Positions 21,376 through 34,876 are shown, counted from the stretch's first letter. The stretch: 64,000 nucleotides of DNA from Carnegiea gigantea (GCA_029747015.1 JAKOGI010000056.1:363501-427500), one strand, 5' to 3'. A program made the numbers and translations. Notes: generated by a model not told the origin, from the letters alone.

Positions 21376-22519
21376 CAAAACTTTGCTAGTCCTTGAGTAA
21401 AGAATATCATTAATGCATATATTCATTTAAACCATCAAGTAGAATAAGATCAAGGAAGAAAATCAAGTGATCCAACTATGAATGTCCACTTTACATCACA
21501 TATTTCAATTCACTACCAACCCACAACTTATTATCAAATACTTCTAATTCCAACTAAGTCAATAGGCCAAAATTCAAACAAATTAAGTGCATAATGACAC
21601 CATGTAAACCGTGAGCATGAAATTTCACTCCACATAACAAACATCACAAGAGCATCTTTAAAATCAAGTCCCCAATGCCAAGTCAGCTTTTCAACCCTTT
21701 TTTTTTAATTTTTTTTTTTTTTGAGGCTTTGAATTTTTCAGGAGTTACTCAATTCCATGTGCTTTCTTGAGTGGATAAAAATATGAGTAAAAATGACACT
21801 CAGAGAAACACTTAGTACATATTTAGGCGATTGAGGATATGGATAAAGATAGAACCTGAATATTGGTGCCGGAATCAGAACTTGAATAATTCAATTTATT
21901 TTAATTATTGATTAAAAAGTCAAAGGGGAACTCAATGCTTATCAAACACTCAATGTGACATTGAAAATTGGGTTACATCTCAAACTCAAAATCGACTACA
22001 TAGTGACATTAACACAGTAAAAATCTTGGCCTCCAACTAGTCAAAGCTAGAAATAATCTTTAATGAGCATGGATCACATGAATCAAATCCACATAACAAG
22101 AGTAGAACATGCATAATCATATCACTCAAGCTCTTTCCAAAATCAAATTCATCCAAAGATTTTCAAGTTTAAATTTCCTCAAAATTTTCAATTTACCTTT
22201 CCCCCATACCTAAACCTTACATTGCCCTCAATGTAAAAAATAATAAGAAAGAGGGAAATGGAGAAAAGAGCAACACAACCTGACAGCACGAGGAAATCAT
22301 ATCCATATAAGTCCAACAAGTCAAATTCGCAAAGCACTTTCACAACCACCACCAACCACAAAAGCCAAAACCAAATGAAGAATCACACCCAAAAACACAA
22401 GCACACCAAAAAGAAAAGAAAATAAAATAAAATAAAAGAACCAAACTTTCCTAAAAAGATTAGGTTACCTCCCAACAAGCGCTAAGTTTTGTGTCTTCAG
22501 CCAGACAAGGTCCCACCCA
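21376..22519. other. Athila region between integrase and 3' LTR
   Basis: This 1.1-kb AT-rich stretch has no ORF of note on the element's strand. Athila elements often carry an env-like ORF here; none is recognisable in this copy. Confidence 0.6.
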
Positions 22520-24188
22520 CTAATCATAGTAGACAGGGTCTACCAGATTGATGGATTCAATCAAACAAGGGTCAATATCATGAGTCACAGCAGGTTTCAA
22601 ACATTGACCATTTACCATAAGAACTCTACCATCTTGGGGATCCATAATTTGAACTGCCCCAAAGGAAAACACTTGTTGGACAACAAAAGGACCATTCCAT
22701 CTAGATCTCAACTTGCCAGGAAATAGCTTAAGCTTAGAGTTAAAAAGCCAAACCTTCTGAGTAGGTTCAAAAGATTTACGAGAAATCATTTTATCATGAA
22801 AAGCTTTAGTTTTGCCTTTATAAATCTTAGCATTCTCATAGGCTTCATTATGCAATTCATCTAATTCATTCAATTAAAGCCTACGGTTAGAACCTGCTTA
22901 TTTCATATCAAAATTAAAAACTTTAATAGCCCAAAAAGCACAGTGTTCTAATTCAACTGGCAAATGACAAGCCTTATCAAAAAGAAGTCGGTAAGGAGAC
23001 ATCCCAACAGGAGTCTTAAAAGCAGTACGATAGGCCCAAAGAGTATCATGCAATCTCAAAGACCAGTCTTTCCTATCGAGTCGAACTATTTTCTCAAGTA
23101 TAGACTTGATTTTACAATTAGACATCTCAACTTGACCACTAGTCTGAGGATGATAAGGAGTAGCTACTTTATGAGTTACAGAATACTTTCTAAGCCAAGT
23201 CTCAAAAGATCGATGACAGAAATGACAACCTCCATCATTAATAAGAGTTCTAGGGATACCATATCGACAGAAAATACACTCTTTCACAAACTTAACTACA
23301 ACCTTATGGGCATTGGTCCTAATAGCCTGAGCTTCCATCCATTTTGACACATAATCAACAGCAACCAATATGTATACAAAGCTAAAAGATGGGGGAAAGG
23401 GACCCATGAAATCAATGTCCCACACATCAAATATTTCAACAATCAGAATAGGGAAAAGAGGTATCATATCACGACGGGATAGGGCACCCGTACGTTGACA
23501 ACGCTCACAAGCAAGACAAAATCGGTGAGCATCTCTAAACAGAGTGGGCCAAAAGAACCCACTTTGTAGGACTTTAATAGTTGTCCCACGACCTCCAAAG
23601 TGACCACCACAAGCATAAAAGTGATAAAAGGTGAGAATACTATGAATTTCACTCTCGGGGACACATCTACGTACCACTTGGTCAGGGCAATGTTTGAAAA
23701 GATAAGGGTTTTCCCAAGAGTAATATCTTACTTATGAGAAGAACCTATCTTTCTCTTGTTTGGACCAGTGAGGAGGAGTCTTACCAGTGGTAAGGTAGTT
23801 CACAATGTGAGCAAACCAAAGGAGAGGGATATGTGATACAGCAAATAGTTGCTCATCAGGAAAGTGGTCAGAAAATCCAACTGAGTCATCAGTACACTTA
23901 GTAAGGATTCTAGACAAGTGGTCTGCAACAGAATTTTCAGAACCTTTCCTATCTTTTATTTCAATTTCAAACTCCTGGAGTAGCAAAATCCATCTAATGA
24001 GTCTTGGTTTAGTGTCATTTTTAGCCAACAAGTGTCTTAATGCAGCATGATCAGTAAACACAATCACTTTTGAACACAAAAGGTATGGATGGAATTTATC
24101 CAGTGCAAATACAACAGCTAGCAACTCTCTCTCAGTAGTTGAATAATTCTTTTGAGCATCAGTAAGAGTTCTACTAGCAAAATAAATA
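22520..24188 (-). pseudogene. Athila pol, second part: RNase H end and integrase
   Basis: 24188 down to 23732 continues RNase H ([15 protein letters not shown], then [19 protein letters not shown] sequence and VADHLSRI). Integrase spans 23677-22898: zinc-binding region ([18 protein letters not shown]), first catalytic Asp in [13 protein letters not shown], second in LINDGGCHF and catalytic Glu in [15 protein letters not shown]. The C-terminal domain is at 22873-22520 ([12 protein letters not shown]). Stops near 23732, 22898 and 22874 break the frame. The missing upstream half of RNase H lies beyond the solo LTR at 27264. Confidence 0.93.
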
Positions 24189-24193
24189 ACATA

Positions 24194-27100
24194 TGTAACG
24201 CCTCGAAACTTTTGTTACTTATTTTGGATTATGTACAATATGTAAATTATGTGTATATCGTACGCATTTTATTTTAGGCATATGTATGTGTTCGATGTTA
24301 TTATTATGTTTAGTGTTTGGGGAAAAAAAAAAAAAAAGGAAAGATGAGTCAAAGAAGGGGGCTTGACCCAAAAAAAACAAAACAAAACAAAAAAAATAAA
24401 AGAAAGGGAAAAGGGGGGTCATTGCACGTGATGTTTATCAAAAGAGGAGGGGGGTTCTCTGCTTCTCAACACACACCACACACGCAGAGAGAGGCAGAGA
24501 GGAGCGAAGAAGAAGAAGAAAAAGGAGAAGAAGAAGGGGAACAAGAAGAAGAAGGAGAAGAGGATTACAGTTTTGATTTTGATTTCAATTCAAGGTAAGT
24601 AATTCTTATTCTTCTTCAACCTAAAATTGATTAGGGTAAGAAGAATTCGAAAACCTAGGGTTCGAATATGAGAAATCAACCGAAAATTGAAGTATGAATT
24701 TGATTTTTTAGGGTTTGATAAAGGAGAAAACAACCTTCGATTGATAGAAACTCACCCCTAAAGTTGTTTGTTTAATTGTGCTTTTTGGATTGATTAGGAG
24801 CTTGTGACTTGTTCGGTATGTTGTAAATTCATCCAATTACATGTTAAATGATGGATTTTTGGGTTGATTGATTGTATTCAAAGAACAAAATGGAAGAAAG
24901 CTAGATTGAAATTTCGGATTTGTGCAGAGCTTGAATACTCTTTGATTTTCTGGGAATTATTGGTTTGTTAAAAAATTCTGAAATTTTTACTGTATGTTAC
25001 CTAGGATATTAGGCAACTTCTGGTAAATTTTCATGAATTTTAGATGTGTAATTTGTAAGTTATGAAGTTTTATTTGAATCTGCCCTGTTTTCTGTATGTA
25101 AATTCAGATGGTGTTTGAAATTACTGTGAGCTTTTGGGTTGGAAAAAAATTATGCAATTTTTACTGTAGAATAAACTGATGTCTAGAAGTATCCTGTAAA
25201 TTTTCATGAATTTTGGATGTGTATTTTAGAAGTTATGAATTTTCGATTGAGACTGTCTTGTTTTGGTACCTAATTTCGGTTACTGTTTTAATTTGTTATG
25301 AAAGGTTTGCTTGGAGAAAAATTATCAAATTATTACTGTATATTCCTCATGATATGGGGTGTTTGCTGGTAAATTGTTGTGAATTTTGGTTGTGTATGCT
25401 AAAAGTTATGAATTTTGAGTTTAATTCACAAATTTTTAAGTATTTTGGCTGACTGTTTGAATTTCTGGGAATGATTGGCCTAGGCAAAAATCATGAAATT
25501 AATATGTTAGAATCTATATGTTATTTGTCAATTTCCTGCAAAGTTTGGTGAAGATTGGATGTGTATGCTGTGAGTTATGAATTTTTGGAGTTAAAGTACC
25601 TTGCTTAGTATAATTATGGATTATTTGTGTTTTTAATCCATAAATTAAATATGAAAAGGCCATTGTTAAGCTTCCTGAGAATTCTGATTGTGTGATGAAA
25701 TTTGGGAAAATTATGAAAAGCATTTTGAGTTGAATTATATTATGTTTTGATTATATTTTTGTTACAATTGTGGAATTAAGCTTCTTTGAAAATAAAAAAG
25801 TGATTATATGAATCATACGATTTTCTTAAGTTATGTTTTTGGGGAATGAGGTTCATGTCTTGTTTGAGACTATTATAGAGCGTTCTAGAGCCATGGCCAT
25901 AGTAGTGACTGCCGTTATGTTCAGGTCGCCTAGTGGGAGAGGCTATAACCAATCCCTTGGGATATGAATGTCGACCTTATGTTTGTGTGTGAGCCATGTG
26001 GGTCCCTAGTGAGGAGGGTTTCGGCCTCAACTTACTAGGATATGAATGCGATTCCATGATTTGTGTTGTGGGCAGTTCGCGTCCTTCAGAGCGTTGGGTG
26101 CCTGGTTGGGACTATATGAATAAGTTGCGGCTGGTCCACCATTGGTTGGTACCATATGTTTGAGCCGTAGCTGGGCCACCAGGATGTGTTTGTCGCCCCT
26201 GCGTTGTGATGGTTCTTTGTGTGAGCCATGAGTTGATTTTCCCTAAACTAAAAGTTTTGCATTCAATTAAGAATATGTGATGTATTGTGAAATTGGTTTT
26301 GGATTGAATTTGGACTTTAGTTATGATGTGGAAATCCTTTTGGATTTGAATTGGGCTTTGGATTTGGATTTGAAGGTTCTTTCAAAACACCTATGAGCTT
26401 GTGATTGACTTTAAGATACATATTATGTATTTATGTGAATTTTTGAGATAAATTTGATTTGATGTATGTGCCAATTATGGTTATGGGCTGGCCGTTAGGT
26501 TGCTTAGCAGATTTTGCTTTCTTTTGGACTCTAGTGAGGACTATGAGCCCAAAGGACATGATTGGTATGGGACAATTATAGTTAGTTTAGTGAATAAACT
26601 AACAGTAGAGTTTGTTTAGGGATTTAAGTGAAAACGAAAATCCTTGAATCGTACCTAGTATGGGACAAGTACGACTAAGTTACTCTAATTGCCATTCCAT
26701 GACATAAATATGTTGTGTGTATGGAAGGTATAAGTTTATTTTGGTTCTTGAAGCATATGAATGTTCTTATATCACCTTGTACATGCTATATGATATATTC
26801 TGTCTATATGTCATAAGATACGTGTACTGTGTGATTATGTGTGAATCGGTTGATGTGCAAAGTGTAACAACGGGAAAGATAAGGGTTATTCACTGGGTTT
26901 AAGGAGCACATGATCTCACCATTTTTCAGGTTCTGGAAACCAAAAGGGACCACAGGAGCATTAAGAGAACTTATTTAGACCTGGAGGGCTCGTTATATGT
27001 ATATGTTATGGATTATGTTTAGTAAATACAGTTTTGTACTTTGATTCGGATATATGTAAGAACATTTTGTGTATGGTTTAAGTATATATGCAATGTATGT

Positions 27101-27258
27101 TTTAGAACTACCGACCCGAACTTTCGTTAGACTGTGATTAGAGCTTCCGCTACTATCGATAAGTTAATTAAGATCATAGAGCCTTGTGGGCGCCCTTGAC
27201 CGAGCGTCTACGGTGGTGGCGCGCCCGCCGCCCCTTTGGGCAGCGGCGGGGCGTTATA
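24194..27258 (+). mobile_element. Solo LTR of a Tekay/Del-like chromovirus
   Basis: This 3065-bp insert begins TGTAACGCCTCG and ends GGGGCGTTATA, the complementary ends typical of long Tekay/Del LTRs (TGTAAC...GTTACA, here with the final CA mutated to TA). A perfect 5-bp TSD ACATA lies at 24189-24193 and 27259-27263. There is no PBS, gag or pol. It sits within the Athila RNase H frame, and flanking codons are continuous if the insert and one TSD copy are ignored. It contains a GAA-rich transcribed-leader-like region (24500-24595) with a good splice donor after AATTCAAG (GTAAGT at 24596), degenerate 173-bp repeats and a GC-rich hairpin near the 3' end (27200-27255). A solo LTR forms by recombination between the two LTRs of a full element. 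Confidence 0.9.
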
Positions 27259-27263
27259 ACATA

Positions 27264-29464
27264 AGGAACCCTTTGACCCAAAACAGCTTCAATAGCAAAA
27301 TCAGATGAATCACACATAATTTCAAATGTCAAAGAAAAATTAGGGGGTTGCACAATAGGGGCTGACACCAATGAAGACTGAAGCTTCTCAAAAGCTTTCA
27401 CACAAGACTCATCAATCACAAAAGGAGCATCTTTAGTAAGGAGATTAGTTAGTGGGCGAGCCGCTTTACTAAAATCCTTAATAAACCTCCTATACAAACC
27501 TACATGGCCAAGGAAAGATCTGACTTGCTTCACAGAAGAAGGCACAAGCAGATTAGAAATCAAATCAACCTTGGATTTATCAACCTCAATCCCTTTTTTA
27601 GACACTTTGTGACCCAACACAATCCCTTCTTTTCCCAACTCAAAACAAGATTCACTTCTTCACATCTTTTTAGCACAGTGGACAAATTAGCAAGGCACAC
27701 ATCAAAGGAAGAACCAAAAATAGAGAAATCATCTATAAACACCTCCATGAAATTATCAATATAATCAGTAAATATGGCCATCATGCATCTCTGGAATGTG
27801 AAATGTGCATTACACAACCCAAAAGGCATCCTCTGATAGGCAAAGGTACCTGATGGGTATGTAAATGTCATTTTCTCTTGGTCCTCAGGATAGACAGGTA
27901 TTTTATTATGACTAGAATAACCATCTAAAAAGTAATAAAAACTTTGTCCAGCTAATTTTTTTAAAATTTGATCAATAAATGGGAGAGAAAAATGGTCCTT
28001 TCTAGTTACAGAATTCAACTTTCTGTAATCAATACACACTTCATTATTCTTAACCATAGTTATGCCAGATTTTTTGTGGACCACTTGAACTGGACTAGCC
28101 CATTGACTATCAGAAATAGGGTAGATAATGCATACATCTAAAAGCTTTACTACTTCTTTCTAAACAACTTCTTTCACATGAGGGTTTAGTCTACGTTGCA
28201 TTTGCCTAACAGGTTTAACATCGTCCTCTAAATGAATCCTATGCATACAAATTGTAGGACTAATCCCTTTCAAATCAGCCACTGACCACCCAATAGCACC
28301 TTTATGATCAGATAAGATATGAATCAACTCTTTCTCTTGATCACAAGATAAAAGAGAAGATATAATAATAGGTAAGGTCTCTTTGGGGCCTAAAAATACA
28401 TACTTGAGTGAATCAGAAAGAGATTTCAACTCAAGTTTAGGTGGGGACATAACAGAAGGTGGTATAGGAGAACTAGCCAAAAGGGCAAGGGGTTCATAAA
28501 TAGATACCCAAGAGGACGACTCAAGATGAGGAGTGAAATCAAGAGTAGAATCCATCTCATGTATTGCAATTCCTAAATCATACAATCTCAAATCCTCACG
28601 GGAAAGACACGTTCCCAAGGGATCACTACTCGGAATAGCAGGCAAAGCTTCTTCAATCATTTCATCAATCACATCAACAAAGAAGCATTCAGATTCATTT
28701 TCAAACACAGGTTGAGTAGAAGCTTTGAAAATATTAAGCCTAACCCTCATGTTCATGACCGAGACATCCATCACTCGCGACCTACAGTTAATGGTAGCAT
28801 TAGCTATGGTTAGGAAGGGACGTCTTAAAATAAGAGGGATTTGCTTAGAAGCATGACTGGGGTCCATGTCCAATACAACAAAATCAACAGGAAAGAATCC
28901 TTTATCAATTTGCACTAAGACATCATCTATTTGCCCCCTAGGAGTCCTAACTAACCCATCAGCAAGTTGAAGGGTGCAGTTAGAAGGTTTTAGTTCACCT
29001 AATCCCAACTCTAAGTGAACAGAATATGGTATCAAATTAACACTAGAACTCAAATCCAAAAGTACCCTTTCAATTTTATGATTGCCAATATAACATGAGA
29101 TGGTAGGGATATTAGGATCTTTGAACTTAGGTGGAGTGTTACATTTCAAAATCAAGCTCACTTGTTCACTTAGAAGAACCTTTTCAGACTTGTCATCTTT
29201 AGATTTATTTTTAAAAGTACACATGTCTTTAAGGAACTTAACATAAGCAGGGATTTGTCTAATTGCTTCCAAGAGAGGAAGATTGACCTTAACTTGCTTA
29301 AAGGTCTCTAGGATGTCATCTCTTTGCTTGTCTTTCCTAGAAGGGAATGGTGCATCCAAAGCTTGAGGGTAAGGAACCATTGGCTTATATATCACAAAAG
29401 AGTCAAACACAACAGGAGAAGGGGATGGGTCATTCTCTCTTTCAGATTCGAGGTCACTCTCCAA
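27264..29464 (-). pseudogene. Athila pol, first part: protease, RT and start of RNase H
   Basis: 29464-28160 is one 434-codon frame: a gag-pol linker, an aspartic protease with a degenerate active site (LLDLSSSVNLIPY, where DxG-S/A is expected, D-L-S here) and the start of RT (WSVADLKGISPTICMHRI). After a stop, 28084-27560 has RT with CIDYRKLN, LPFIDQIL, FAYQRMPFGLCNA and the catalytic FIDDFSIFG. A frameshift near 27620 leads to 27638-27264 with VGLYRRFIKDFSKAARPL and RNase H (CDSSDFAIEAVLGQ). The frame ends at the solo LTR insertion. Confidence 0.93.
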
Positions 29465-29562
29465 GGTCTTAAGTCTTTCTTTTTATCATATTCCTTCTCA
29501 CTCACATTGTTATTTACTTCTTTACCACTTCTAAGAACCATTACAGCTTTCAATTGTTCAAA

Positions 29563-30870
29563 TTATTGGCCTTTAGGGTTCTGTATGGGATGACTTGGAA
29601 GTTTTTCTTCTTCTCTTTTACCTACAGCTATGGCTAGTTGCCCAAATTGGGTTTCTAACTTAGCTATGGATTGTGAGTGGGAGTCAACAATATGTAATTT
29701 AGACTCAATTCCTTGAACTTTAGAATCAACATTTTGCACAATATAAGTCAAGATACCAAGGGCAGAAATTACCTTGTCAATTTCAGAGCTCCCAGATGAA
29801 GCTGGATGGGAAGAAGGAGGGGTATATCTCTGGTTTTGAAAACCAAGACGGGTAGGTCTACTGGATCGGGCCTGAGGATTCTCGGCATTTTGAGACCTCT
29901 ATGAAAAATTATGATGATTCGTCTAACCATGGTTATAGGTATTCGAATACGGATTGTTAGAAAGAGGAAATCCTTGGGCAGCATTTACTTATTCAGGCAC
30001 ACAGTCAGACTTACTAATACACGGATAGTCGATAGAAGCATGCATGAGAGTAGCACAAATCGAACACACATATTGCATAGAAAGGGCATTAGACACTTTG
30101 TTCATGCATTATAATTGATCAAATTTCTTAGCTAAAGTATCAACTTTACTAGAAAGATCAACTGAATGTGAAACCTCATAAATCTCCTCTTTATTTACTA
30201 GTTGCCTAGGCAAATCAGAATATGAGGAAGTAGCATGTAGATGTGAATTTTCACTCAAATATTCAAACAATTCCCAAGCTTCTTCAGGAGTTTTGTACAA
30301 GAAACTACCACCACATGATGCATCAACCATTTGTCTATTATACTCATCTAAACCAGAGTAAAAACTCTGGACAAGTTGCCACATAGGTACCTCGTGGTGA
30401 GGATAACTTCGCAACAATTCTTTAAACCTTTCCCAACTTTCATGTAATTGTTCATTTTTATTCTGTGAGAAAGTGGCTATAGCACGTCTTAAAGCAGTCA
30501 GTTTTCCAATAGAGAAAAACTTTTTCAAGAATTCCTTTTACAATTGATCCCAAGTGGTGATATTTGTCTTAGTATCCAACCAAACTTCAACTGTATCTTT
30601 CAAAGAAAAAGGAAAAAGTCGCAAGCGAAGAGCATCATCAAAGATGTTATTCAAGAATACAGTAGAACAAATATCTAAGAACGCATTAACGTGCTTGAAA
30701 GGATTTTCAGACTCTAGCCCATAAAATGACGGTAACATTTGGATAAGAGAATGTTTAATCTCAAATGGCACTGTAACAGTGGGCATGCATGATCTTGTAG
30801 GTGAGTTATAAGTGGCGGGAATGAAATACTCCTTAAGTTACTTAGGTGGTGGAGTTTGTTCTTCAGCCAT
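29563..30870 (-). pseudogene. Athila gag
   Basis: The probable start is at 30870 (MAEEQTPPPK, then a stop). 30786-30538 and 30528-30109 encode the retrotransposon gag domain (MLPSFYGLESENPFKHV, LRLRLFPFSLKDTVEVW, LHESWERFKELLRSYPHH). A zinc-knuckle-like CSICATLMHASIDYPC follows near 30090-30030. 29751-29563 gives the coiled-coil C-terminal part. Several stops interrupt it. Confidence 0.88.
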
Positions 30871-31441
30871 TTTTTTCTTAGATTCCTTTTTCTTACCTCT
30901 TATCTTTCGAATAGAGCATTCAATTTCAGGATCATATGGTATGAGATTTAAGTACAAAAAACGTCTACCACGCATATACCACAAACAATCAAAAGAATAG
31001 AATGAAATCACCACCACAATAATAATCACCAAACAGAAGAAGAAAAGTGAAAAGAGAGATAAGAAGAGAAAAGAAAAAAATAATAAAAAAAATAAAAGAT
31101 CCAAGGGAAGGGGAAAAACTGGAAAAAAAAAAGCAAAATAAAATAACAGAAATAAAAGGGATGGGGAAAATAAAAGGAAAAAAAATGGAACAAAAGGGAG
31201 GGGGATTGTTAGATTAAATACAGTAAATAAAATAACAGAAATAAAAGAGTTAGATTAGAAGGATTAGATTAGAAGGGATAGGAAAAATAGTTAGATTAGA
31301 AGGGATTGGGGAAAGAAAAAAAAAAAAACCTGAAATAAAAGGGATGGGGACAGAGAAATAAATAAATAAATAAAATTGTTAGATTAGCGGGAATGAAGAA
31401 CTAAAATAAAGGAAGAGAAAAAATGAAAAATCACTATTCGT
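30871..31441. other. Athila leader between PBS and gag
   Basis: This A-rich low-complexity untranslated leader (plus-strand view, many AAATAAAA and GGGATGGGG repeats) has several short imperfect duplications around 31120-31380. I see no ORF. Confidence 0.6.
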
Positions 31442-31459
31442 TCCCTGGTAACAGCGCCA
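31442..31459 (-). other. Primer binding site of the Athila element
   Basis: Minus-strand TGGCGCTGTTACCAGGGA follows the 5' LTR after a short AGTTTT spacer. It is close to the tRNA-Asp PBS consensus used by Athila (TGGCGCCGTTGCCGGGGA), from family knowledge. Confidence 0.85.
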
Positions 31460-31465
31460 AAAACT

Positions 31466-33171
31466 TGATGTGGTTTTATATTTTATTTTAAAACTCCTTT
31501 TTGCTTGCAAGTGCACAAGGTTAATTGTAGAGATCCCACGAGAAATAATGTTGATTTTTAATTTCAACTCTTCTAACTATAAAGAATAAGTTGAATGAGG
31601 AGTGTAATTATCGATATAATTAAAGAAGCACAAAGAAGAGTAAAAGTGTCAAGTAGAGAGAATTCAGATGGGAGAATGTTCTAGGATTTCGGATTTCACA
31701 TTTGAAGCAAATATTGAATTGCTAATTCAAATAGGGATTTGATTTGTCTCTTATGCAACGTAAGTTACAAGCATTAAGTCATAAATTAAAAAGATGAATT
31801 ATAATTATCAAATAAAAATATTTATCTAGTGGCTTAGCGTGAATTATTCTTTTTAGATATAACTCATCTAATTTCTAGTATAAATTATTTAATTTTAGCA
31901 ATTACAATTTTAAGGCCATTTGCATAATGTCATATTAGCCTACAAGGTCTAATATTCATTTGAAATAGCAAATTAAACTATTATAATCAACATGATTAAA
32001 TAATAGTATTAGAATGCATAACTAGGTTAAGATCAAGTTTACACTCAAAATTATGCAATCAAAGAGACAAAAATTACCTCAAAAGAAATTAGCAAAAATA
32101 ATATTATTATCAAGGATCCATCCTAATCCTAGAAATGAGTAGTTTAGCCGACCGTAGTTAGTGAAAATACCATGATAATTGGTATATTTCACTACCTATA
32201 TCCAAACTTTTGTACTCAATTACAAACTAATGAAGTAAACACTCTCAAATTTGACGCACAAATGAAATGAGAAGAGGAGAAAAAAATAGCCAACAAAGCT
32301 TATTTTCTTCCAAACCCCTCAACCCAAATGATTTTATCTTACAAAATACTCTCAACTACCTAAAGAAAAATAGAAGATGGAAGGTAGAATGCTTGGATGA
32401 ATGGATGAGTGTATGAATGTCCAATGAATCCAACCCATAACCCCTTTGTATAGTGAAAATTTTCCCTCTTTTGGCGCCAAACATTAGTGAAAATAATTAA
32501 TTCTCAATTAATTTAGCTGTTACATTACATGAAAAAGGGCTAGTTTTAAGCTAAAATTAATCAAATTTAATTAGCTTTGACTAGGTTAACAATTAACTAT
32601 GTGCCAAATTTAGGGAAAGTAGTGGACTGCAAAGGAGGAGTTGGATGAATGCTGATAGGCTACTAGGATAGGCCCAACTGATTTGTGAGGGAAACAAAGA
32701 GAAGAAGAGGAGCTGGGTAGTGGAAGATCGCTGCTGGGCTTCGGTTGGGTTGTCTGAACTGGCCCACACGGGCTGTGGGAGAAGAGGGAGTTGGCGGGCT
32801 GCGGTTGGGCCTCGGCTGAACAGGCCCACACGACTGGGAAAAGAGAGGGACTGTGAGGGAGATGGGAGGAGCTGCTGCTAGAGTTGGACGGTGGGCCGGG
32901 CTGGTTGGGCGGGCCTTGCCACGCCTGGGCCACGGCTGATATCTTCTTGTGATTTCTTCTTTTTTTCCCCCCTCTTGGGCTTGAGCTTGGACTTCAGGCC
33001 TTGCACATGTTCGAGGTTTGAGTAGAATTAATCAATTCCACCCAAATTTTCTATATTTATTTTACCTAAAAATCACATAAATTATGCATTATTTACTCAT
33101 AAAAATATATTTCAAAAACTTAAAAGTAGGTAAAATAAAGGAAAAAATTACATATAAAATATGAATTATCA
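31466..33171 (-). repeat. 5' LTR of the Athila element
   Basis: It is 1706 bp and matches 19632-21363 with scattered substitutions and small indels. Ends are TG...CA, and the GCACA duplication follows directly at 33172. Confidence 0.95.
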
Positions 33172-33319
33172 GCACACGAGCAATGGGCAAATTGGAGGGG
33201 GACCAATGATGATGAAAAGAAAATGCCACGACATTGCCAGATGGAGAAAGATATAACAAAATAGGGAAAGAGAGGACGACGCACAGAAATTGAGCACAAA
33301 TGGACTGAAAGAATATGGG

Positions 33320-34876
33320 TATAGATGTCAATGGATTGGATTCGGATCGATTATTGAAACATCTGAATCCCCATCCGATTATATTCGGATTTGAAAATCC
33401 GATCCGATGGATTAAAGGAGAACCTCCGAATCCGGTCCGAGTTGGACCGGATCGAAGTTGGATTTAATCCAATTGGAAATAATTCATTTCGCCACGCAAT
33501 AATTTTATACAATTTTTCTACATTCTACCCATCTATTGATGTGATGATGTATGTTCATATATCGTATTAACTAAATCCTGAACATTTAAGCTAAACATAG
33601 AATAAAAGAAGAGACATATTTCAAGCTCAACATGCTACAACAAGTACAAATCTTAACAACTACGGCATATATTTGAAATGTCACAAATAACATGTCCAAC
33701 TCATAAAAAGAAAAAAATTAGGAGTAAAAAATCCTCCATTTGCTTCATTTAACCCTTATTTTATGTTAGTCTCCAACTAGGGTTATATATATATATGATG
33801 ATATCTATTAAGTACTATTCGTATAAAGTTGAGATTTACATTAGAATTAAGTGTTAGAATATAATTTTGATCATACCATTAATCCGTATATTGTTGTCTT
33901 TTTATCTCATCATGTCTATTCCATTTGCATCTTTATCATAACCATAGTAATATCACCACATATTTGCCAATTGAGCCCTCATTAACGTCTTTCAATGATA
34001 CATTCAAGTTGCTAAAAGTGAAGATTCAAGGCTTTATTGTAGAGATTTGCAGAAACTGAACACTCATTAAAACATAATACATCAATAGAATCATCAATTC
34101 AGATCAACCAGAAAAAATGATGAAAATCAACAATCTTCCCAAACCCCAAAATGGTAAACCCAAAGTTTGACTTATCTTGTTCTTAACCCCAAAAATCTAA
34201 ACAACACTCCAAGCCATAAAAATATGTATTTAGATTTTATTGTATGAACTGTTAAATTGTGAAAAAAAGAGGAAATGTTCACTCATGAGAGACCACTAAG
34301 GGACAATGAAATGCTCGGCGTCAGCGTTGTAGAAACCGGCGAGAAGAAAGAGGCTCAGAGAGAGAAAGAGAGAGAGAGAGAGAGAGGGGGGGGAGAGAGC
34401 AGGGAGTTGGAGCGATGAGTTGAGAACTGCGGAGAACTACACCAACAGTCCGACTAGAGCGCAGCGAGAGGTTGAGAGCAACTAGCGAGTCAAGCAGCGA
34501 AAGCAATTGACGAAGTGGCGAGGAGAGAGAGAGTACCTAGGGGTATATTAGGGTTTCAATGTTTTAATTTTTACATATTAAAAAAAAAAACCTGTTGATA
34601 AAAAAAAAATAACACTGGGTAGCTTGGGGGCGGGGGAATAGGTATATTGAGTATGTTTTATTTATAAAATTTTGAAAATTTCAACTTAAATTTTAAATTT
34701 GAAGTATTTCAGATTAAAAGTCGGATCAGATTTTATCCTTCTTCCGAATCCGACTCGGATTCGGATTATTTTTATCGGATTTGGACTTTAATTTTTTTGT
34801 CTCGGATTCGAATCGGATAATTTTGCATCAAATCGGATCGGATTTGCTTCGAATTTAGATGTAATTGTCATCCCTA
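33320..34876. mobile_element. hAT-like non-autonomous element with perfect 8-bp TSD
   Basis: The left end TATAGATGTCAAT and right end ATTGTCATCCCTA form a 13-bp TIR with three mismatches. Both are bordered by AATATGGG (33312-33319 and 34877-34884), the 8-bp duplication expected of hAT. Subterminal DNA has repeated GGATTCGGATCGG words. The 1557-bp interior lacks a transposase and has a GA microsatellite (about 34362-34395) and a GC-richer patch at 34310-34540. Confidence 0.88.

Larger units (their letters stand above)
19632..33171 (-). mobile_element. Athila-like Ty3/gypsy LTR retrotransposon
   Basis: This is a complete 13.5-kb element (10.5 kb without the nested solo LTR) on the minus strand. 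LTRs lie at 31466-33171 (5') and 19632-21363 (3'), both with TG...CA ends. A perfect 5-bp TSD, GCACA, lies at 19627-19631 and 33172-33176. A tRNA-Asp-type PBS follows the 5' LTR and a polypurine tract precedes the 3' LTR. Gag, protease, RT, RNase H and integrase are present in order but broken by stops and by a solo LTR inside RNase H. There is no recognisable env-like ORF between integrase and the 3' LTR. Insertion split an older hAT-like element. Confidence 0.95.
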
